A stretch of 11,179 bases of DNA from Candidatus Bathyarchaeota archaeon (GTDB lineage Archaea; Thermoproteota; Bathyarchaeia; TCS64). Shown here in pieces: positions 6,236 to 11,179 of the stretch (the first letter of the stretch is position 1; each line of letters starts with the position of its first letter). The translations under genes and the position numbers were made by a program. The stretch covers positions 1 to 11,179 of the forward strand of contig DUKA01000208.1 in assembly GCA_013329615.1 (NCBI GenBank), given 5' to 3'. The notes below the pieces were generated by a model that had not been told where the DNA came from, did not search any database, and saw nothing but the letters and a program-made list of their open reading frames with translations.

Positions 6236-6323
6236 GAGGTCGGGGGATTTCGTCTCGTTGACGATCATCAGGGGTGGTTCGACGATGTTGGTCGACGTGA
6301 CGCTTGGGACTCGGACGAGCTAG
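6158..6323 (+). pseudogene. Frameshifted C-terminal half of the HtrA PDZ domain
   Basis: Reading one base back from 6160 gives GDVVTAADGQR (6160-6192), and one base back again from 6192 gives VGSLYDLILYMQRNK, then SGDFVSLTIIRGG and LVDVTLGTRTS, ending in TAG at 6321-6323. Joined to the upstream VPIG this is a normal HtrA PDZ tail: carboxylate-loop-type G-G-D, a helix, and two closing strands. The joins need one extra G in GGGG (6158-6161) and one in GG (6191-6192), so two single-base losses at G runs 32 bases apart. The restored protein would have 448 residues and its stop would share CTAG with the stop of the convergent dehydrogenase. Sequencing error or recent inactivation both fit. Confidence 0.8.
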
Positions 6324-7678
6324 CGTTTCTTGGGTAGTCCAACGCCTCTGAAGCTGAAGCCGAGGCTCGTACACTCGGCTTGGTCGAAGATATTTCTGCC
6401 GTCGACGATGATGGGTGTCCTCATCAATTTTTTGAGTTTTTCTGGTTCGAGCTTTAAGTATTCTTTGTGACGTGTTGCCACGATGATGCAGTCTCTTCCC
6501 TTGACGGCTTCACCGACGTCTGATGTGATCTTCATGCCCTCGTATTCTTTGACGTAGGGGTCGTGTGCAATGAGGCTCTTGCACTCTCCCTTCAGTGCGT
6601 TGTAGAGGGGTTCAGTGGGGGTGTTCCGGGTGTCGTCGCTGTTCTCTAGGAAGGCGACGCCGAGGATGGCTATCTTTGCGTCCTTGAGCTTGACACCCTT
6701 CTCTTTCAGAGCCTCTTCGGTTAGCTGTTTCATGTGGAGGGGCATGGAGTCGTTGAGGTGTCGGCTACCGGTGATGATGGGCGTGTCGAACTTCGTTGAG
6801 CCGTAGGCGTCTAGGCCGTATTTGAGGAGCCAGCTGTCCTTGGGGAGGCAGTGTCCGCCGACGCCTGCGCCGGGTGTGTGCATGTTTCGGTATGGGTTTG
6901 CGGATGGGTTGCTGTCGTCGTTGGGTAGGCTGTTTACGAAGCTTCGGACGTCGTGTACGTTTACGCCGAGGCTCTCGCAGATCAACGCGACCTCGTTGGC
7001 GAAGGCGATGTTTACGTCCCTGTAGGCGTTTTCGGTCACCTTGGCGACCTCGGCGGTTAGTGCGTCGGTGGGGTGGAGTTTCGCCTTCACTATGTGGCTG
7101 TAGAGTTGGATGCCGCGGCGGGTGGATTCGTCGTCGATGCCGCCGACGATGCGGTCGTACATGGTGAGGTTGTGTAGGAGGCGGCCGACCATCACCCGCT
7201 CGTAGCTGAAGAGTAGGCCGAAGTCTCTGCCGGCTTTCATGCCGCTGTGCTGTTCGAGGATTGGTTTTGCTAGGTGCTGTGTTGTGCCTGGTGCGACGGT
7301 GGATTCGAGGCAGACGAGAACCCCCTTCCTCATGTTGTCGCCGATGTCGGTGAGGACCTGTCGTAGTGACTCGTATTGGGGGACGTGGTTGTCGTCGACT
7401 GGGGTCTGGACGGCGATTATTATGGCGTCGGCGTTGTGGTAGGCGGCGACGTCGTCGGTGACGTGGAATGTGTCCTTGTCGTGGATGCGCTTTATCAGCT
7501 CAGGTAGCCCCGGTTCCTCGGCCTCGATCACGGATCGTCCGCTGTTGAGGGCGTCTATCTTCCACGCGGATCGGGAGGAGCGGCGCTGTATGCCTGTCAC
7601 CTTGAATCCGGGCACATCTGCGAATAGGGCGGCGACGGGTGTTCCCACGTAGCCCATGCCGACGACTACTATTTTCAT
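6320..7678 (-). CDS. wecC: Nucleotide-sugar dehydrogenase, UDP-N-acetylmannosamine dehydrogenase type
   Basis: This 452-residue member of the UDP-glucose/UDP-ManNAc dehydrogenase family oxidises the C6 alcohol of a UDP-sugar to a carboxylate with two NAD+. The Rossmann motif is GMGYVG (7-12). TP at 92-93, E125-S-T-V-A-P-G and EVAKVTENAYRD with K213 and N217 follow, then the nucleophile C277 in GVGGHCLPKD, and DDTRNTP (348-354) in the C-terminal UDP-binding domain. The VGGHC form of the cysteine motif points to the UDP-ManNAc (WecC) rather than the UDP-glucose branch; the substrate is not proven. Small departures are SYER instead of the usual SPER (158-161) and FLENSDD where a lysine normally follows the aromatic residue. 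The chosen ATG 7678 gives the correct Rossmann start and has GAGG upstream; the frame is open to 7849, across the next gene's start. The likely role is a uronic acid for surface glycans. Confidence 0.87.
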   Translation of the reverse strand: MKIVVVGMGYVGTPVAALFADVPGFKVTGIQRRSSRSAWKIDALNSGRSVIEAEEPGLPELIKRIHDKDTFHVTDDVAAYHNADAIIIAVQTPVDDNHVPQYESLRQVLTDIGDNMRKGVLVCLESTVAPGTTQHLAKPILEQHSGMKAGRDFGLLFSYERVMVGRLLHNLTMYDRIVGGIDDESTRRGIQLYSHIVKAKLHPTDALTAEVAKVTENAYRDVNIAFANEVALICESLGVNVHDVRSFVNSLPNDDSNPSANPYRNMHTPGAGVGGHCLPKDSWLLKYGLDAYGSTKFDTPIITGSRHLNDSMPLHMKQLTEEALKEKGVKLKDAKIAILGVAFLENSDDTRNTPTEPLYNALKGECKSLIAHDPYVKEYEGMKITSDVGEAVKGRDCIIVATRHKEYLKLEPEKLKKLMRTPIIVDGRNIFDQAECTSLGFSFRGVGLPKKR

Positions 7679-7715
7679 CGTGGATCCTCGTTGTACGTCT
7701 GTATTTGGATCGTCG

Positions 7716-7724
7716 GTTATATCT
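7716..7724. promoter_or_regulatory. Putative shared TATA region of the dehydrogenase/nucleoside hydrolase divergon
   Basis: GTTATATCT, read as AGATATAAC on the minus strand, is the only clear TATA-like core in the 64-bp divergent gap. It predicts a minus-strand start near 7694 (about 16-nt leader with GAGG). On the plus strand it predicts a start near 7745, at or within a few bases of the ATG codons 7743 and 7749. No ribosome binding site precedes those ATGs, so a leaderless plus-strand mRNA is likely. Confidence 0.4.
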
Positions 7725-7742
7725 ATCTTGTTTTGACACTGT

Positions 7743-8702
7743 ATGTTTATGAAGCGTGTTTTCATTGACACTGATGGTGAGTTCGATGACTTCATGGCGC
7801 TCGTCCTAGCGTTAAAGTCGAAGGACCTTGACGTCGTGGGGATTAGCACCCTGAGTGGGATACGGAACCTGCGTGACTCGACCGACGACGTGTTGAACGC
7901 GGTTGAGCTGCTTGGCAGGGTGGATGTTCCTGTGGCTGAGGGGCTTGAGGTTTCGATGTCTCAGGACTTGGCTGAGGAGAGGAAGAACATCCTCAGGATC
8001 TGGAAGAGCGGTGGAAGGGCATCCACTAGGGCGATCCGCCGACCTGGGCTCACGCCTGTGAAGGAGGATGGTGTCAGCCTGATGATCAGGAAGGTGATGG
8101 AGGCTCCGGGGGATGTGACGCTGATCACCCTCGGGGCGTTGACCAACGTTGCCTCGGCGCTGCTCAGGGAGCCGAAGTTCGCTAAGAAGGTGAAGGAGGT
8201 CTACTCGATGGGCGGCGCGGTGCTTGTGTCGGGTAACACGACGCCCGTGGCGGAGTTCAACATCTGGGGGGACCCCCTCGCAGCGAAGATATTCTTCAAC
8301 TCCGGCATGCACATCACGATGGTTGGGCTGGAGACCTATTACCAGCCGGTGTTGTCGGGGGAGGAGTGGGCGAAGGTTAGGGAGGTGAACGAGGCGACCC
8401 GGTACTGCTTCGAGAACTTCGATCCCTGGTTCAGTTACTTGATCGGGCTGCATCCGGATTGGAAGGGGGGTCTGCAGATTGGAGACGCCTTGACGGTTGG
8501 CGCGGCTATAGATCCGGCGCTGATGAAGTGTCGGCGGTGCTTCGTCGATGTCGAGACGAAGGGGGAGTTGACGGTGGGGCAGACCGTTGCGTATGGGCTC
8601 TCGAGGAGGCACCCCCTACCGAAGGAGGCTAACACGGATCTGACGGTGGACTGCGACTGGAAGAGGTTCAACAGTCTCTTCGTTGAACGCGCCACATCTT
8701 AG
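7743..8702 (+). CDS. Inosine-uridine nucleoside hydrolase-like protein with altered active site
   Basis: This 319-residue protein has the IUNH fold, whose members hydrolyse the N-glycosidic bond of ribonucleosides using a calcium ion. Kept features are the N-terminal D-x-D-x-x-x-D-D cluster (D9, D11, D15, D16), ITLGALTNVA (128-137), MGGAV (156-160), GNTTPVAEFNIWGDP with E171, N173 and D177, and D248 before the conserved IDP. Departures are DTDGEFDD for the usual DTDPGxDD, GLETYY (195-200) where a calcium-binding aspartate and threonine are usual, and G247-D248 where the usual pair is His-Asp, the His being the leaving-group residue in many IUNHs. So the hydrolase fold is sure, but activity and substrate are open. 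Start is ATG 7743, or ATG 7749 (MKRVFIDTD). It shares a promoter region with the divergent dehydrogenase and precedes an MFS transporter by 93 bases. Confidence 0.83.
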   Translation: MFMKRVFIDTDGEFDDFMALVLALKSKDLDVVGISTLSGIRNLRDSTDDVLNAVELLGRVDVPVAEGLEVSMSQDLAEERKNILRIWKSGGRASTRAIRRPGLTPVKEDGVSLMIRKVMEAPGDVTLITLGALTNVASALLREPKFAKKVKEVYSMGGAVLVSGNTTPVAEFNIWGDPLAAKIFFNSGMHITMVGLETYYQPVLSGEEWAKVREVNEATRYCFENFDPWFSYLIGLHPDWKGGLQIGDALTVGAAIDPALMKCRRCFVDVETKGELTVGQTVAYGLSRRHPLPKEANTDLTVDCDWKRFNSLFVERATS

Positions 8703-8717
8703 GAGCCGTATTCTTCC

Positions 8718-8759
8718 CCCCGGTTCGGGGTGATCATTATATTCTGAGCCTGCATTTTT
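8718..8759 (+). terminator. Possible hairpin plus T-run terminator
   Basis: CCCCG (8718-8722), GTT and CGGGG (8726-8730) form a perfect 5-bp stem 16 bases after the nucleoside-hydrolase stop codon. A T5 run follows at 8755-8759, after 24 intervening bases. The distance between stem and T-run makes this a weak call. Confidence 0.25.
8736..8743 (+). promoter_or_regulatory. Putative TATA box of the MFS gene
   Basis: ATTATATT at 8736-8743 predicts transcription starting near 8766 and a leader of about 30 nt before ATG 8796. Confidence 0.35.
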
Positions 8760-8795
8760 GGCTAGTATCGCTCCGCGGGACGCGGATCGTCGAAG

Positions 8796-10043
8796 ATGAG
8801 GAACATGGGTGAGGGTCTGGTTTTAAAAGGTGTCAGTTTTCTGAAGAGGCAGGAGACTGCGTTCAACGTCAACATGGTGCGTAGGAGCGTCGAGAACTTC
8901 GCCGTCTCCCTAGTCCAGCAGTACCAGTCCATCTACCTCATCGCGCTCGGGGCGAACTCGGTTCAGATTGGCCTCGTGAACAGCCTTGCGGGCGTCGGGG
9001 CGACCCTGACCGCGCTGCCCTCCGGGTGGGCGATCGATAGGTATGGGTTGAAGAGGACGTTCTTCTTCGGGACCATCTTCATGGCGGTGGGGGCGCTGCT
9101 CTTCGGCCTCGCCACGAGTTGGTTGTGGACGATTCCTGCGATGTTCATCTTCACGTTGGCGGCGAGGGTGAATCAGACGTCGTGCCCCGTGGTCTGTGGG
9201 AGTTCGCTCGTCAACGAGGACAGGGCGGTGGGTATGCAGCTCTGTGACAGCCTCGCGGCGATATCTGGGATAGTTGCGCCCATCGTGGGTGCCGCGGTCA
9301 TCGCTGCCTCTGGGGGGATGACGGCGGATGGCATCAGGCCCATCTTCTGGATCCAGTTCGTGGTGCTTGTAGCTGAGTTTGGCCTCGTGGCGTGGAAGTT
9401 CTCGAACCCGAGCAAGAGGGCGACGCCCAAGAGGGGGCTGGGTATGTTCGAGGGGGTTAGGGAGGTTCTGAGCAAGGGTGTGGCGGTGAAGAGGTTCCTC
9501 CTCTACCAGAGTATAATGACTGTGCCCTTTTTCCTGAACATGATCTATATTCCGTTGTATGCTGCTGAGGTGAAGGGGGCCGACGCGTTTACGCTGGGCG
9601 GGATGGCGACGGCGGCGCTTCTGGTTCCCCTCATCTTGTCGATCCCGAGTGGCAAGTTGGCGGATCGCTTCGGGAGGAAGAGGGTAGTCTACCTCTGTCT
9701 GCCGTTGTACTGCCTCTCCCTGGTGTTGCTCGCCTTCGCCCCGGTGGGCGCATCTTGGATGCTGATTGCCTCGGGGGTCTTCCAAGGTTTCTACATGCTC
9801 GGCATGGTGACGGGTACCGCTATGAGAGCTGAGATTGTACCAATCAGTCTGCTGGGTAGCTGGGGTGGCCTCCTGGGGCTCTTCGGTGGGGTCGTTGGGA
9901 TCATCGTGCCGGTCTCGGCTGGGTGGATCTGGAACTTGGCGGGGCCCGCGTCGGTGCTCACGCTGTTGATTGCTGCGACTGTGGTAGGCGGTACGGTGCT
10001 CACGACGATGCCTGAGACGTTGAAGATGAAGAGGGAGATATGA
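8796..10043 (+). CDS. Major facilitator superfamily transporter
   Basis: This 415-residue membrane transporter shows the duplicated six-plus-six helix layout of the MFS. Motif A occurs in each half: GWAIDRYGLKR (77-87) in the loop between helices 2 and 3, and GKLADRFGRKR (286-296) between helices 8 and 9. The central cytoplasmic loop (about 202-232) is basic (NPSKRATPKRG). A somewhat polar N-terminus of about 30 residues precedes helix 1. The substrate cannot be read from the sequence. Its position after a nucleoside-hydrolase-like gene would fit uptake of a nucleoside or sugar, but drug/solute efflux is equally possible. ATG 8796 is used; ATG 8805 is the closest alternative, and neither has a strong ribosome binding site. 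The presenilin-like gene begins 23 bases after the stop, so the two are probably cotranscribed. Confidence 0.88.
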   Translation: MRNMGEGLVLKGVSFLKRQETAFNVNMVRRSVENFAVSLVQQYQSIYLIALGANSVQIGLVNSLAGVGATLTALPSGWAIDRYGLKRTFFFGTIFMAVGALLFGLATSWLWTIPAMFIFTLAARVNQTSCPVVCGSSLVNEDRAVGMQLCDSLAAISGIVAPIVGAAVIAASGGMTADGIRPIFWIQFVVLVAEFGLVAWKFSNPSKRATPKRGLGMFEGVREVLSKGVAVKRFLLYQSIMTVPFFLNMIYIPLYAAEVKGADAFTLGGMATAALLVPLILSIPSGKLADRFGRKRVVYLCLPLYCLSLVLLAFAPVGASWMLIASGVFQGFYMLGMVTGTAMRAEIVPISLLGSWGGLLGLFGGVVGIIVPVSAGWIWNLAGPASVLTLLIAATVVGGTVLTTMPETLKMKREI

Positions 10044-10066
10044 TCTTCCCCTGTATGTTCAAGTAG

Positions 10067-10993
10067 GTGGGCGTTGGTCTTGGCTTCATGGTGAGGTGGG
10101 GCTCTTCTCTTGGGGGACTTGTGCCCTTTCTTGTGATGGGGTCCCTCTTCGTCGTTGTCGATGTGTTGGCGCTGCTCCTTGTGGGGCCGTTCAGCGGCGC
10201 GGGGCTTTACGCCTTTGAGGATTCGGGGGATCCCGTCGACGTCGTGTACTTCGCGGCGATGATGGTCGTGACGACGGGCGTGATACTTGCCCTGAGGCGG
10301 TTCAGGAAGGGCGTACTCGTCAGGTGGGTCATGTTGGGTGCGATTTGGTTTTCGCTGTTCTCGACCTTGTATACATTGTCTTGGTTTATGTTGGGTGATT
10401 TCCTGGCGGTTGGGGTTTCTGCGCTACTGTCGCTTGGCTTGGTCTATTTGTTGGTGAGGTGGAGGAGGTGGTATATCATCGACACCGCGGCGGTCCTGTT
10501 GGGGGCGGTGACGACGACCGTGTTGGGCATCTCACTCTCGCCGCCGCTTACGGCAGCCCTGCTGCTATTGTTGACGGTGTATGATGCGATCGCGGTTTAT
10601 AAGACGAAGCACATGCTCACGCTTGCGGAGACGATCCTCGACTCGGGTCTGCCTCTGGTGTTGATAGTGCCGAGGGGCGGCTACGTGGAGGGTGGGAATG
10701 TGGATATCGTTAAGGGGTCATCTCAGGGGGAGCGTAGGGCTTACTACATGGGGTTGGGCGACCTCATCATACCCGGTTGTTTGGTTGTATCAATCTACTC
10801 TACAATGGGTTCGGTGGGGCTGCCAATCATAGTGGCTGTTTTGTTGGGCACGTTGGTTGGGTTTGCCGTCCTGTCGGTGCTCGTGGCGAGGGGTAAACCG
10901 CAGGCGGGGCTGCCCTTCCTCTGCGGTGGAGCCGTCATGGGATACGTCGTGTCGAGTTATCTTTTATTTGAGGGATTGGTGGTCCTACTATAA
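10067..10993 (+). CDS. Presenilin/SPP-like GxGD intramembrane aspartyl protease (archaeal PSH family)
   Basis: This 308-residue polytopic protein has the two catalytic motifs of presenilins and signal peptide peptidases: Y172-D173 in TVYDAIAVY, and G229-L-G-D232 in MGLGDLIIPG, each in a membrane helix and 59 residues apart. A PAL-type motif follows at 281-283 (AGLPFL), with G-L-P in place of P-A-L. About nine membrane segments can be drawn, with a hydrophilic loop of about 25 residues (202-226) between the catalytic helices. Such enzymes cleave membrane segments of single-pass proteins; natural archaeal substrates are unknown. It starts with GTG 10067, with ATG 10088 as an alternative, and neither start has a convincing ribosome binding site. 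It follows the MFS gene by 23 bases and ends 14 bases before a convergent gene. Confidence 0.88.
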   Translation: MGVGLGFMVRWGSSLGGLVPFLVMGSLFVVVDVLALLLVGPFSGAGLYAFEDSGDPVDVVYFAAMMVVTTGVILALRRFRKGVLVRWVMLGAIWFSLFSTLYTLSWFMLGDFLAVGVSALLSLGLVYLLVRWRRWYIIDTAAVLLGAVTTTVLGISLSPPLTAALLLLLTVYDAIAVYKTKHMLTLAETILDSGLPLVLIVPRGGYVEGGNVDIVKGSSQGERRAYYMGLGDLIIPGCLVVSIYSTMGSVGLPIIVAVLLGTLVGFAVLSVLVARGKPQAGLPFLCGGAVMGYVVSSYLLFEGLVVLL

Positions 10994-11007
10994 GGCTCCA
11001 CGAAAAT

Positions 11008-11179
11008 TTAGACGGGTTTTACCTGCTTGCCCGTTTTGGCTGATTGTAGGGCTGCCTCGCAGATGCTTAGGGCTCGTAGGCCGTCTTCGCCTGTGACTTG
11101 GGGGGGTGTGTCGGCTCGGATGGCGTCGGTGAGCGATTTTAACTCCATCTTGAGTGGCTCCTGATAGGGGAGGTATGGC
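11008..11179 (-). CDS. Gfo/Idh/MocA-family oxidoreductase, C-terminal fragment (5' end beyond the window)
   Basis: Only the last 56 codons are present; the gene enters from the right edge and stops with TAA at 11008-11010 (codons in frame with 11178). The readable protein contains EPLKMELKSLTDAI, then TPPQVTGEDGLRALSICEAAL and QSAKTGKQVKPV. This is the characteristic C-terminus of NAD(P)-dependent Gfo/Idh/MocA sugar dehydrogenases: E-P-L, a helix, P-x-V-x-G-E-D-G-x-x-A, and S-A-x-x-G. These enzymes oxidise or reduce free sugars, inositols or nucleotide sugars; the catalytic part and substrate determinants lie outside the window. A link to the sugar-nucleotide genes here is possible. Confidence 0.85.
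   Translation of the reverse strand, partial: PYLPYQEPLKMELKSLTDAIRADTPPQVTGEDGLRALSICEAALQSAKTGKQVKPV

Noticed and set aside
7679..7849. N-terminal extension of the sugar dehydrogenase back to 7849
   Set aside because: It overlaps the start of the nucleoside hydrolase on the other strand, and the Rossmann domain begins normally at MKIVVVGMGYVG from 7678.
7812..8612. Open frame of 266 codons antisense to the nucleoside hydrolase gene
   Set aside because: It has shadow composition (Arg, Pro, His, Leu), no motif and no promoter or ribosome binding site; the sense strand carries conserved IUNH motifs.
8910..9785. Open frame of 291 codons antisense to the MFS gene
   Set aside because: The translation is rich in Arg, His, Pro and Gln with no domain pattern, typical of an antisense shadow of a G-rich gene; the plus strand encodes a clear MFS protein.
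10857..11096. 79-codon plus-strand frame across the end of the presenilin-like gene
   Set aside because: It overlaps the real protease gene in another frame and runs antisense through the Gfo/Idh/MocA C-terminus; its composition is Arg/Cys/Trp-rich noise.
434..11179. The whole window as one biosynthetic gene cluster
   Set aside because: The genes alternate strand with separate promoters, and only a few relate to sugar nucleotides; apart from regulator/4-TM and MFS/presenilin there is no operon structure.

Overview
The window looks archaeal, most like a mesophilic or moderately thermophilic member of the Bathyarchaeia/TACK radiation; the lineage is inferred from gene content, not demonstrated. 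The signs are archaeal-type TATA elements about 25 bp before inferred transcript starts, GGTGA-type ribosome binding sites, frequent GTG/TTG starts, a stand-alone Lrp/AsnC RAM domain, an archaeal winged-helix plus 4-TM membrane pair, and an archaeal presenilin/SPP-type (GxGD) protease. No rRNA, tRNA, CRISPR array, insertion sequence or phage gene was seen. Coding density is high and no gene-free stretch exceeds 300 bases.

Layout, left to right: a 75-aa RAM-domain protein (+, 100-327); a UDP-sulfoquinovose synthase of the SQD1/SqdB/Agl3 family (+, 434-1594); convergent to it a beta-lactamase-fold serine hydrolase (-, 1602-3245); divergent from that a PAP2-family membrane phosphatase (+, 3343-4059), whose 3' end overlaps a 4-TM membrane protein (-, 4036-4509); this is translationally coupled to a winged-helix regulator (-, 4496-4819). 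Divergent from the regulator is a membrane-anchored HtrA/DegP-type protease (+, 4979-6235). Its C-terminal PDZ domain is broken by two single-base frameshifts and can be read on in other frames to 6323, exactly abutting the convergent UDP-ManNAc-type nucleotide-sugar dehydrogenase (-, 6320-7678). Then come an unusual nucleoside-hydrolase-like protein (+, 7743-8702), an MFS transporter (+, 8796-10043), a presenilin-like intramembrane aspartyl protease (+, 10067-10993), and the 3' end of a Gfo/Idh/MocA oxidoreductase (-, 11008-11178) running off the right edge.

Two functional themes appear. One is cell-surface glycan chemistry: SQD1 makes UDP-sulfoquinovose, the dehydrogenase makes a UDP-uronic acid, the PAP2 enzyme could recycle polyprenyl diphosphate carriers, and Gfo/Idh/MocA enzymes often act on (nucleotide-)sugars. 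The other is envelope proteolysis: an HtrA protease divergent from a regulator plus membrane-protein pair, with a 9-bp direct repeat at 11-bp phasing between them, and an intramembrane protease further right. The most interesting candidate unit is the winged-helix/4-TM/HtrA divergon, which could be an envelope-stress switch; that function is inference. The clearest sequence anomaly is the doubly frameshifted HtrA PDZ domain.
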